A stretch of DNA of 9,944 nucleotides from a bacterium (GTDB lineage: Bacteria > Cyanobacteriota > Sericytochromatia > S15B-MN24 > VGJW01), in NCBI GenBank assembly GCA_021790035.1, contig JAJYIO010000057.1, forward strand, positions 1 through 9,944. Direction: 5' to 3'. The notes below the pieces were generated by a model. The model was not told the origin of the DNA, did not search any database, and saw nothing but the letters and a program-made list of their open reading frames with translations. Position 1 is the stretch's first letter. Each line of letters opens with the position of its first letter. Shown one piece after another: positions 1-6,784 of this stretch. The position numbers and the translations under genes were made by a program.

Positions 1-2
1 GG

Positions 3-35
3 GGATTCGTGAGCTGGCACGCGATGGGCTGGTGA
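3..35 (+). CDS. possible 3' end of an upstream gene (partial)
   Basis: The first bases stay open in two frames. One ends at the TGA at 33-35 (last residues GFVSWHAMGW) and has mostly G/C third positions, like the genes that follow. The other ends at the TGA at 47-49 (IRELARDGLVNADG) with poorer third-position bias, and would overlap the next gene by 8 bases. The frame ending at 35 is preferred on codon bias alone. Too little is visible to assign a function. Either reading suggests the gene at 42 is not the first of its operon. Confidence 0.25.
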   Translation, partial: GFVSWHAMGW

Positions 36-41
36 ACGCAG

Positions 42-1733
42 ATGGCTGACGACGGCGCGGCGCAGGTCCTCGAGGCTCGGGTGGCTCCGGCCCCGGGTGC
101 CAGGCCGCTACCCAGGCGGCTGGTCAAGGTGACTTCCGTGCTCGCCCTGGTCGCCACGGTGTTCTTCCTCTTCTGGAAGCTCGACTGGATCGGGATGACC
201 TGGGACGAGCTCACCGCGTTCGGAATCGTTCGCTCCTACATCCCTGACCTCGCCAACATCCTCCGCAACACCACGAACGCCTCGCAAGGACGCCTCAACT
301 ACACCCTGGCGATCCCCCTCATGGCCTGGCTTGGCCCCTCGATCGAGGCCTTCAAGCTGACGTTCGTCTTCATCGCGCTGGGCTGCATCGTCGCGGTGTG
401 GCTGGCCCTCAAGAAGGCGGTCCGGCCGGTGACGGCTCTCGCTGTGACCGCCGTCTTGGCCTCGACCCCCGTGTTCATCGGCGCGGGACGGACCGCGGCC
501 AACTCGGGGGACGTCCTCACGATGCTGGCGATCGTCCTCTATATCTGGACCCTGGCGCGCTGGACCGTCCGCCGTCGCGATGGCGACCTGGGGGCCGGAC
601 CGGCCATCTGGTGCGGGATCGCCAGCGGCGTGGCCCTCGGCTCCAAGCTGACCGACGGGTTGCTGATCCCGGCCGCGATCCTCTGGATCGGCCAGACGTT
701 CGGCTGGAAGAAGAGCCTGCGGGATTTCTCGTGGTACCTTCCGGTCACGGCCATCGTCGCCGTCGCCGCGCATCCGCTCTTCCTCCTGGGGCCAGCGGCG
801 GTGATCGCCGGGATCCACGACGCGGACGGGTACGACCATGCATCGCAGTTTTATCTCCTGGGTACCTACGTCAAGCATCCGCAGTGGTACTTCCCGCTGG
901 CCGATCTGCTGGCCAAAACCTCGGTGCCGATGTTCGCCTTCTTCCTCTGGGCGGCCTGCGCCGAGGCGGTGCGGTCGATCCGGGCTCACCGCCTGGATCC
1001 GTGGGTCGGCGTGGCGACCTTCGTCTTCGGCCTCGACTACCTCTTCGTCTTCAAGGGATTCCAGGGCGCCCACTACTACCAGCCGGCGGTCGTCGCCATG
1101 GTCTTCGTCGCGGCTCCGCTCCTGGATCGCCTCTTGTCTTCCGCCCGGCGCCGGACGCAACTCCTGGCTGCCATCGGCGTGGCCATGACGCTGACGTACC
1201 AGGTGGGACTCGACGCCTGGCTGGCACCCGATTTCCTGCAGGCCGGGCGCCAGTTCGGCGACAGGTTCCAGGGCGAGTTCTCGGGGCCGGCCGTCAACCA
1301 CTGTCAGGGCGGCCCCGAGGCACTGGCCAGCCTCGATCGGCTCGAGGCCGCTCGCCATTACGGCCACGCCTATGTCCTGGTCCACTGCGGGCCGGTCCTC
1401 GCTGCCGATTCCGACGCGGGGCCGGTCCGGTCGGTCCTGAACATCGACGACTATCCCGACGGTGGCCCCCCGGCTCGGCCCTACTGGCTCCTCATCAGCC
1501 ACGTCTACGACTACTACTCCTACGGATCGCCCCAGGCCCAGTATGATGCGCTCGCCCGCAGAGCCCGGGCCGTCCAGGATTGCACCCTGGAATGGGGCAC
1601 CCCCGCCAGCTCCTACGAGATCTACTCCTGCCCGGCAGCGGCAGCTCCGGCGGTGACGCCCCGGCCCAGCTCCGTCCCGATGGTGATGAGCGCCCCGGCG
1701 TCCGCGCCCACTTCCCCTGCGAGGGCACGGTGA
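42..1733 (+). CDS. GT-C / family 39-like membrane glycosyltransferase
   Basis: This 563-residue protein has a short basic N-terminus, a first membrane segment near residues 31-46, and roughly ten further hydrophobic segments up to about residue 395. Just after the first segment is TWDE (D55-E56), an acidic pair in the first outer loop. This is typical of the PMT/ArnT-like GT-C fold, which transfers sugars from polyprenyl-phosphate donors on the outer face of the membrane. The last ~165 residues look soluble and non-cytoplasmic, with four cysteines (C421, C449, C514, C530) and a Pro/Ala/Ser-rich tail. The start is the ATG at 42, with only a weak GGTGA (31-35) upstream. The stop TGA (1731-1733) overlaps the next ATG by one base, so the two genes are probably translationally coupled. 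Membrane topology and the acidic motif support the fold. Donor and acceptor are unknown, and it could be a GT-C-like protein without proven transferase activity. Confidence 0.75.
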   Translation: MADDGAAQVLEARVAPAPGARPLPRRLVKVTSVLALVATVFFLFWKLDWIGMTWDELTAFGIVRSYIPDLANILRNTTNASQGRLNYTLAIPLMAWLGPSIEAFKLTFVFIALGCIVAVWLALKKAVRPVTALAVTAVLASTPVFIGAGRTAANSGDVLTMLAIVLYIWTLARWTVRRRDGDLGAGPAIWCGIASGVALGSKLTDGLLIPAAILWIGQTFGWKKSLRDFSWYLPVTAIVAVAAHPLFLLGPAAVIAGIHDADGYDHASQFYLLGTYVKHPQWYFPLADLLAKTSVPMFAFFLWAACAEAVRSIRAHRLDPWVGVATFVFGLDYLFVFKGFQGAHYYQPAVVAMVFVAAPLLDRLLSSARRRTQLLAAIGVAMTLTYQVGLDAWLAPDFLQAGRQFGDRFQGEFSGPAVNHCQGGPEALASLDRLEAARHYGHAYVLVHCGPVLAADSDAGPVRSVLNIDDYPDGGPPARPYWLLISHVYDYYSYGSPQAQYDALARRARAVQDCTLEWGTPASSYEIYSCPAAAAPAVTPRPSSVPMVMSAPASAPTSPARAR

Positions 1734-3442
1734 TGATGCCAGCAGAGCATGCACGACCCGGCGATCGTGGCCCCGAGAAGATGGCCGTCATCATCGGCGC
1801 GGGCCCGGCTGGCTTGACCGCGGCCTGCGAGTTGCTGGAAAGGACCGGGATCCGGCCGATCGTCTTCGAGACCACCGAGGCCCTGGGCGGGCTGGCGCAG
1901 ACCCTCGAGTACCGGGGCAATCGGATGGATATCGGCGGCCATCGCTTCTTCTCCAAGGTAGATCGAGTGACCGACTGGTGGAAGGCGATCTTGCCCTTGC
2001 AGACCGCCCCGGCGCGCGACGATCGCATCCTGGGCCGGGATCCCGGCCTGCCGCAGGCCGAGGAGCGCCCGTCGCGGGAGGCCGACCCCGAGCAGACCGA
2101 CCGGGTGATGCTCGTGCGGCGGCGGCTGTCGCGGATCTTCTTCATGCGCCGGTTCTTCGACTATCCGGTGTCGCTCTCGCTGTCGACCTTCCGCAATCTT
2201 GGCCCCCTCCGGATCCTGCGCATCGGCGCGAGCTACGTCCTGACGCGCCTCCTGCCGCACCGGCAGGAGGCTTCGCTCGAGGATTTCTTCGTCAACCGCT
2301 TCGGCTCGGAGCTGTACCGGACGTTCTTCAAGGACTACACCGAGAAGGTCTGGGGGGTGCCCTGCCGGGACATCAAGCCGGAGTGGGGAGCCCAGCGGAT
2401 CAAGGGGCTGTCCGTCACCCGGGCGATCGCCCACGCCATCAAGACCCGGTTCTTCCGTGACGACTCGGTGGCCCAGAAGCAGACCGAGACCAGCCTGATC
2501 GAGCGGTTCATGTACCCCAAGCTAGGACCGGGTCAGATGTGGCAGGAGGCGGCCCGGATCGTCACCGAACGTGGCGGCGAGATCCACCTGCGCCACCGGG
2601 TCGTCGGCCTCAATTGCGGCCCATCCGGCGGCGCCGCGCTGCCGGACGGGACCGGTCCGATCGAGGTCACGGTCCAGGATCTGGAGTCCGGGCGGACCTT
2701 CACCCAGGTGGCCGACTACGTCTTCTCGACGATGCCCATCAAGGATTTGGTCGAGGCTCTGGGGCCCGGCGTTCCCGCCGACGTCCAGAGGGTCGCCGGC
2801 GGCCTGCTCTACCGCGATTTCATCACCTGCGGCGTGCTCCTGCGGCGGCTCGAGCTGATCAACCAGACGGCGATCCCCACGATCAACGACCTCGTGCCCG
2901 ACAACTGGATCTACGTTCAGGAGCCCGAGGTCAAGGTCGGTCGCCTGCAGATCTTCAACAACTGGAGCCCCTACCTGGTGGCGGATCCCGACACGGTGTG
3001 GGTCGGGATGGAGTACTTCTGCAACGAGGGCGACGAGCTGTGGTCGATGCCCGCCGAGGACTTCGCGCGGTTCGCCATCGACGAGCTGGCTCGCATCGAC
3101 ATCATCGACCCGGCGGATGTCCTCGACAGCACCGTCCACAGGATTCCCAAGGCCTATCCGGCGTACTTCGGCTCGTATGACGAGTTCGCGGTCCTGCGAT
3201 CGTGGCTCGACCGCTTCGAGAACCTGTTCCTGATCGGTCGCAACGGCATGCACAAGTACAACAATCAGGATCACTCGATGCTCACGGCGATGGTCGCCGT
3301 GGACAACATCCTGGCGGGCATCCGAACCAAGGACAACCTCTGGGAGGTCAACACCGAGGCCGAGTACCACGAGGTCAAGGAGCGCCGCATCGCCTCGGCA
3401 GCGCTCGAGCCTGACGGTCAACCGGCGGGTTCGGCGCGGTGA
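1733..3442 (+). CDS. UDP-galactopyranose-mutase-like NAD(P)/FAD-dependent oxidoreductase
   Basis: The 569-residue cytoplasmic protein opens with a Rossmann dinucleotide-binding motif, VIIGAGPAGLTAA (GAGPAG at residues 22-27), followed by ETTEALGGLAQT and GGHRFFSK, typical of the amine-oxidase/protoporphyrinogen-oxidase/UGM flavoprotein group. Near the C-terminus, LIGRNGMHKYNNQDHS resembles the closing FAD-contact segment of UDP-galactopyranose mutases. Such proteins often sit beside membrane glycosyltransferases and may isomerise or redox-modify an activated or lipid-linked sugar; the substrate here is not known. The start is the ATG at 1733 because GAGGG (1721-1725) lies seven bases upstream and it overlaps the preceding stop. 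An upstream in-frame extension to 1580 would lie inside the previous gene, and the ATG at 1781 lacks a spaced ribosome site. The stop overlaps the next GTG by four bases (GTGA). The fold assignment is strong and the exact reaction is inference. Confidence 0.85.
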   Translation: MMPAEHARPGDRGPEKMAVIIGAGPAGLTAACELLERTGIRPIVFETTEALGGLAQTLEYRGNRMDIGGHRFFSKVDRVTDWWKAILPLQTAPARDDRILGRDPGLPQAEERPSREADPEQTDRVMLVRRRLSRIFFMRRFFDYPVSLSLSTFRNLGPLRILRIGASYVLTRLLPHRQEASLEDFFVNRFGSELYRTFFKDYTEKVWGVPCRDIKPEWGAQRIKGLSVTRAIAHAIKTRFFRDDSVAQKQTETSLIERFMYPKLGPGQMWQEAARIVTERGGEIHLRHRVVGLNCGPSGGAALPDGTGPIEVTVQDLESGRTFTQVADYVFSTMPIKDLVEALGPGVPADVQRVAGGLLYRDFITCGVLLRRLELINQTAIPTINDLVPDNWIYVQEPEVKVGRLQIFNNWSPYLVADPDTVWVGMEYFCNEGDELWSMPAEDFARFAIDELARIDIIDPADVLDSTVHRIPKAYPAYFGSYDEFAVLRSWLDRFENLFLIGRNGMHKYNNQDHSMLTAMVAVDNILAGIRTKDNLWEVNTEAEYHEVKERRIASAALEPDGQPAGSAR

Positions 3443-4380
3443 TCGAGCGTCTCGAGGCATCGGCCGAGGAGCCCGTCCCAGGCCGAGAGGGTGGGCGGAT
3501 ATACGCGACCCTGGCCTCGTTCGTGGCGCTCGTCGTCTACGCACTGTCAAACAACGGAAGCTTCCAGTTCTTCAACTACCACGTATGGCTGGCCGACGCC
3601 TTCCTCCATGGCCGCCTCTACCTGGTCAACCCGCCGCCCTGGCTCAACGAGATCACCCGGATCAACGGCCACTACTACGTGTTCTTCGGGCCGGTGCCGG
3701 CGATCCTCTTGATGCCCCTGGTCGCGATCCTCCACACCCACCTCGACCTCGCCCGGGTGTGCGTCGCGATGGGGGCCCTCAACGTGGGCCTGTTCTGGCG
3801 CCTGTTCGAGCGTCTGGGCTGTTCGAGGCGGGTCACGGCGGCCTTGACCGTGGTCTTCGCCTTCGGCTCGGTCCATTACTGGGCCAGTTTTTACGGCAAT
3901 ACCTGGCTGTGGGCGCAGCTCTGCGCCGTCTTCTTCCTGTTGACCGGTTCTCTCGAGGTACTGGGTCGACGCCGGGCCTGGCTGATCGGACTGCTCCTGG
4001 GCTCGGCCGCGCTCTCGCGAGAGTCGTGCGCGCTGGCGTTTTTCTTCTTCGCTCTGCTGATCAACCATCCGCGGCTCGACCTCCGGAGGTCGGCCCAGTT
4101 CCTGGGCGGCATCGGCGTGATGGCGCTGGGCGATTTCTGGTACAACTGGGCGCGGTTCGGTAACCCGTTGAACAACGGCTACCTGCACGCCAACCAGTCG
4201 TTCTGGCACCCCGAGTTCGGATCCTTCAGCTGGCACTACATCTGGCCCGAACTGGGGACCTACTTCTGGCGCGGTCCGACCTTCGTCTCGCATTTCCCGT
4301 TTGCCGAGCTCACCGACCATGGCCTCTCGATCTTCTGGACCACGCCCGCCATCTGGTGCCGGCCCTGGGGATCCTCGTGA
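3439..4380 (+). CDS. GT-C-like membrane glycosyltransferase, N-terminal part (frameshifted)
   Basis: This frame gives 313 residues before a premature TGA. It starts at GTG 3439, overlapping the preceding stop (GTGA), after a short hydrophilic N-terminus. Hydrophobic segments begin near residue 22. An outer loop contains YHVWLADAFLHGRLYL, followed by many further membrane segments. The DFWYNWARFGNPLNNGY segment is characteristic of bacterial family-39-like membrane proteins that probably use polyprenyl-linked sugars. The last residues of this frame (IWCRPWGSS) do not look like the family, whereas another frame continues a plausible membrane protein to 4682. Restoring one base near 4353, for example a C so that the codons read atc-ctg-gtg, would give ILVPALGILVSRV and an intact protein of about 414 residues. 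The gene is therefore either broken or carries a sequencing/assembly error. It belongs to the same operon as the two genes before it. Confidence 0.7.
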   Translation: MIERLEASAEEPVPGREGGRIYATLASFVALVVYALSNNGSFQFFNYHVWLADAFLHGRLYLVNPPPWLNEITRINGHYYVFFGPVPAILLMPLVAILHTHLDLARVCVAMGALNVGLFWRLFERLGCSRRVTAALTVVFAFGSVHYWASFYGNTWLWAQLCAVFFLLTGSLEVLGRRRAWLIGLLLGSAALSRESCALAFFFFALLINHPRLDLRRSAQFLGGIGVMALGDFWYNWARFGNPLNNGYLHANQSFWHPEFGSFSWHYIWPELGTYFWRGPTFVSHFPFAELTDHGLSIFWTTPAIWCRPWGSS

Positions 4381-4682
4381 GCCGGGTCGTGGCGCTGGTC
4401 AAGAGCGGGAAGCTCGCCGAGGTCCGGGGCGATCGCGACCTGGCCATCTCGGTCGCGGCCTGGGCGGCGCTGCTGCCGATGGCGGGCCTCTACCTGGTGT
4501 ACTTCTGGGATGGCTGGCGGCAGTTCGGAGCTCGCTACAGCCTCGACTACGAGGTCTTCATCTTGATCCTGCTGGGGCTTTACCTCAAGGATCGTCTGAC
4601 CTGGAAGTTCAAGGCCCTGGCGATCGCCTCGGTGCTGGTCAACGTCTGGGGTATGCTTTACTGGCGCCTTTCTCGGTGGTAG
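4356..4682 (+). pseudogene. C-terminal part of the frameshifted GT-C-like membrane protein
   Basis: This frame carries the continuation of the gene beginning at 3439. It starts mid-protein as VPALGILVSRVV, has hydrophobic segments (SVAAWAALLPMAGLYLVYFW and one ending ILILLGLYL), and ends MLYWRLSRW before the TAG at 4680-4682. The segment with WDGWRQFGARYSLDYEVF matches the C-terminal W-x-x-FG-x-RY pattern commonly seen in such membrane glycosyltransferases. A GTG at 4356 exists but has no convincing ribosome-binding site, so independent translation is unlikely. No slippery heptamer is visible near the junction, so programmed frameshifting is not supported. It is best read as the tail of one interrupted gene, 3439-4682. 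Confidence 0.65.
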
Positions 4683-4791
4683 GCAGGGTCGTGGCCGCTC
4701 TGCTGGACCGTTCGGGGCCTGCCAGGCCCTGGGATCGATGGCGGAGTAGCCCGCCCGAGGCCCTGGCGCCAGTCCACGAGGATCCGACTTG
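4683..4791 (+). other. intergenic gap with GC hairpin
   Basis: This 109-base gap separates the GT-C operon from the small exported protein. It contains a GC-rich inverted repeat, CGGGGCCT (4713-4720) and AGGCCCTG (4724-4731), with a three-base loop and one G-T pair. No T-run follows, so it is not a classical intrinsic terminator, though it could slow or end transcription. The 9-base AGGCCCTGG occurs at 4724-4732 and again at 4758-4766. No clear promoter is seen. Confidence 0.35.
4778..4782 (+). promoter_or_regulatory. ribosome-binding site deciding the start at 4792
   Basis: GAGGA lies nine bases before the ATG at 4792. This favours that ATG over the TTG at 4789, which would add one residue. 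Confidence 0.5.
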
Positions 4792-5379
4792 ATGCTGGTC
4801 TTGAGCCTTCTTGCCGCGGTGGTCATCCCCTCTTCCCTCGTGCCGCGGGCCGACCTCGCTCCTTTCTCGGCGCAGGCCTTCGACGATCCCTTCGGGCAGC
4901 CGACCGAGCCCGTCTACCAGCCCGTCTCGCCCCCGGTTTATCTGCCGGTCCCGACTCCGGTGCCCCCGTCCAGGCCCCGCCTGGTCCCCCCGCCGGTGGA
5001 GAGCCGGGCTGCGAGGACGAGCACGACCCCCGTCACGGTGGCTGGCTGCTTCGACGTGCCCGGGATCGGCAGGGTATGTATCAACCCGGGCCAGAACCAG
5101 GCCCTGTCGCCGGATGATGCCAGGGCCCGGGCGGCGATCCATACCCTGGCGGTAGACGCCGAGCAGCGCACGAATGACGTCTTCGACGACTACTCCCGGG
5201 CCCGCGACGCCCTGCTGGCGATCGACCGGATCGCCAGCGAGTACGGCAGCGACCCGATCTGTCATGCGATCTCGGTCATGGCCGAGCGGACCCTAGGTCA
5301 GACCCGTTCGGACTGGGATCCCTTCGGCCAGGACAAGCTCTTCCGATCTGTCGACACCATCGCCCAGCTCTCGCAATAG
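4792..5379 (+). CDS. unrecognised exported proline-rich protein
   Basis: I do not recognise this 195-residue protein. It begins with a hydrophobic stretch, MLVLSLLAAVVIPSS, and a likely signal-peptide region ending near residues 28-30 (SAQAF). A proline/valine-rich segment follows at about residues 36-70, with repeated PVY and PVP units (PVYQPVSPPVYLPVP). The C-terminal half is polar and probably helical. It has three cysteines (C86, C96, C157); the CFDVPGIGRVC pair is ten residues apart and could form a disulfide. The layout (signal, Pro-rich linker, small domain) suggests a periplasmic or surface protein. The start is the ATG at 4792. It lies between two glycan gene groups, separated from both by non-coding gaps, so its link to either is unclear. 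Codon bias and the signal-like N-terminus support a real gene; function is unknown. Confidence 0.65.
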   Translation: MLVLSLLAAVVIPSSLVPRADLAPFSAQAFDDPFGQPTEPVYQPVSPPVYLPVPTPVPPSRPRLVPPPVESRAARTSTTPVTVAGCFDVPGIGRVCINPGQNQALSPDDARARAAIHTLAVDAEQRTNDVFDDYSRARDALLAIDRIASEYGSDPICHAISVMAERTLGQTRSDWDPFGQDKLFRSVDTIAQLSQ

Positions 5380-5601
5380 GGAGGGCGCGCTGCCCTGCCG
5401 CCGTCGTGCTTTCTTCGAACCGACAGGAAGCGCCGACCCGTTCGAGGATTTGCACGCGATGCGCGAGCTCCAGGAACTGCGGCACCTGTCCCTGGCTGCG
5501 AGCTAAAGGCAACTCGGCCGGAGCCGACATATAGTCCAGGGTAATGCGAGGATCAGGGCATACCTCGGACGCAAAAATCGGCGCTGGCTGCCGCCAGAAG
5601 C

Positions 5602-5631
5602 TTGACAGCGAGCCAAACATAGCGGTACCAC
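5602..5631 (+). promoter_or_regulatory. candidate promoter of the sugar operon
   Basis: A perfect TTGACA (5602-5607) stands 60 bases before the proposed start codon at 5667. At 17-18 bases spacing the -10 position reads GTACCA or TACCAC, a poor match to TATAAT. It is the best sigma70-like candidate in the longest gap of the window, but the weak -10 keeps confidence low. Confidence 0.25.
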
Positions 5632-5650
5632 GTCGCAGGTTTAATGCGCA

Positions 5651-5656
5651 GAAGGG
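5651..5656 (+). promoter_or_regulatory. ribosome-binding site supporting a TTG start at 5667
   Basis: GAAGGG ends ten bases before the TTG at 5667. No comparable site precedes the ATG at 5544 or the ATG at 5703 in the same frame. Confidence 0.4.
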
Positions 5657-5666
5657 CAGCAGGCTC

Positions 5667-6770
5667 TTGACCGATCTCTACGCCATCGACAGCCACAAGC
5701 TCATGTACCATCCCCGGCGGGTGGCGCAGTGGCAGGACGTGGGCGGCGACTGGGAGAAGGCCAAGAGCGTATATCCCATCTACGTCGAGATGTCGCCCGT
5801 CGGAGGGTGCAACCATCGCTGCACGTTCTGCGTGGTCGACTACATCGGCTATCAGGCGCGCGCTCTGAGCCTCGAAATGCTCAAGACCAGGCTTCCGGAG
5901 ATGGGCCAGCTCGGCGTCAAGAGCGTGATGTACGCAGGGGAGGGTGAGCCTCTGCTGCACAAGAATATCAATGAGATCGTCGCCGTGACCAAGGCCTCGG
6001 GTATGGACGTTTCGTTCACGACGAACGGTGTCATGCTCAACGAGCGGTTCGTCGAGAACTCTCTGTCGCTCGTTTCCTGGATCAAGGTCTCGATGAACGC
6101 GGGGACGCCCGCCACCTACGCCAAGGTCCACCGCGCCAGCGAGGATGAGTTCGGTCGGGTGGTCGGCAACCTGAAGCGGGCCGACGAGTACAGGCGCAAG
6201 CACGGCATCGACTGTCAGATCGGCGCCCAGGCGCTTCTCTTGCCGGAAAACGCCGCGGAGCTCAAGGAGCTTGCCCGACTTTGCCGGGACGAGATGGGGA
6301 TCGATTATCTCGTGATCAAGCCATTTGCCCGGCACGAGCACAGCACGAAGGAAGCGTACGATCGCCTCGATTATGACCAGTACATGGCCCTCGAAAGCGA
6401 ATTCGCGGAGTTTGAATCCAAGGACTTCCACGTCGTCTTCAGGAAGAACACGATGCAGAAGTACATGGAGCCTTCCGCGGCCAGGTACCCCAAGTGCTAC
6501 GCATCTCCGTTTTTCCTGGCCTATGTGATGGCGGATGGATCCGTCTACGGCTGTCGCGATCGTCTTCTGGAACCCCAATTCGAGTACGGAAACCTCAACG
6601 AGCTGTCCTTCTCCGAGATCTGGGAGGGGCCCCGGCGCCAGGAGAGCTTTGGCTACGTCCGTGAAAAGCTCGACATCTCCGAATGCCGGAAGAACTGCCG
6701 GATGGACGAGGTCAATCGCTTTCTCCACAGGCTCGAGACGAGTTCTGTCCCGCACGTGAACTTCATCTAG
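5667..6770 (+). CDS. radical SAM protein with SPASM-like C-terminal cluster domain
   Basis: With a TTG start at 5667 the protein has 367 residues. The radical SAM core shows CX3CX2C at C48, C52 and C55 (GGCNHRCTFC), which binds the [4Fe-4S] cluster that cleaves S-adenosylmethionine. A GEGEP motif follows at residues 91-95. The C-terminal domain has four cysteines, C277, C296, C340 and C344, around ADGSVYGCRD and a GNLNELSFSEIWEG segment. This is the usual SPASM-like pattern for an auxiliary iron-sulfur cluster. Family members in surface-polysaccharide loci are thought to act on sugars or their precursors; the reaction here is unknown. The in-frame ATG at 5544 would add 41 residues unlike the family, whereas LTDLYAIDSHKL looks like a natural N-terminus. 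Codons use more A/T at third positions than in the genes before it. The next start is 14 bases past the stop, so it heads the five-gene operon. Confidence 0.85.
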   Translation: MTDLYAIDSHKLMYHPRRVAQWQDVGGDWEKAKSVYPIYVEMSPVGGCNHRCTFCVVDYIGYQARALSLEMLKTRLPEMGQLGVKSVMYAGEGEPLLHKNINEIVAVTKASGMDVSFTTNGVMLNERFVENSLSLVSWIKVSMNAGTPATYAKVHRASEDEFGRVVGNLKRADEYRRKHGIDCQIGAQALLLPENAAELKELARLCRDEMGIDYLVIKPFARHEHSTKEAYDRLDYDQYMALESEFAEFESKDFHVVFRKNTMQKYMEPSAARYPKCYASPFFLAYVMADGSVYGCRDRLLEPQFEYGNLNELSFSEIWEGPRRQESFGYVREKLDISECRKNCRMDEVNRFLHRLETSSVPHVNFI

Positions 6771-6784
6771 TGAATCAAGCTGCG

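Larger units (their letters stand above)
5380..5666 (+). other. 287-bp non-coding region, boundary between gene modules
   Basis: No convincing gene is seen here on either strand. The region is less GC-rich towards its 3' end. It holds several short hairpins: AGGGC/GCCCT (5382-5386 with 5392-5396), directly after the upstream stop but with no T-run, TCGGC/GCCGA (5514-5518 with 5523-5527) and CTGGC/GCCAG (5584-5588 with 5593-5597). A TATAGT (5530-5535) resembles a -10 box but lacks a good -35. TTGACA at 5602-5607 is a consensus -35. A tiny frame at 5459-5506 could encode MRELQELRHLSLAAS. This is the likely regulatory region of the downstream five-gene operon. Confidence 0.45.

Noticed and set aside
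108..1754. Long open frame on the minus strand (548 codons)
   Set aside because: It is the antisense shadow of the GC-rich membrane protein gene. The product is Arg/Gly/Asp-rich low-complexity sequence with no recognisable motif.
2522..3550. Minus-strand frame of 342 codons
   Set aside because: It lies antisense to the clearly recognisable flavoprotein and the start of the next gene; its composition is typical of a high-GC shadow frame.
4340..4360. Programmed ribosomal frameshift in the second GT-C gene
   Set aside because: No slippery heptamer or evident stimulatory structure is visible. A single lost base explains the data more simply.
5382..5396. Hairpin after the exported protein as an intrinsic terminator
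   Set aside because: The stem is only five perfect base pairs and no T-run follows it.
5544..5666. Upstream ATG start for the radical SAM gene
   Set aside because: The 41 added residues do not look like the family, and a ribosome-binding site precedes the TTG at 5667.
5553..6755. Minus-strand frame of 400 codons opposite the radical SAM gene
   Set aside because: The plus-strand frame has intact radical SAM and SPASM-like motifs; the antisense product has none.
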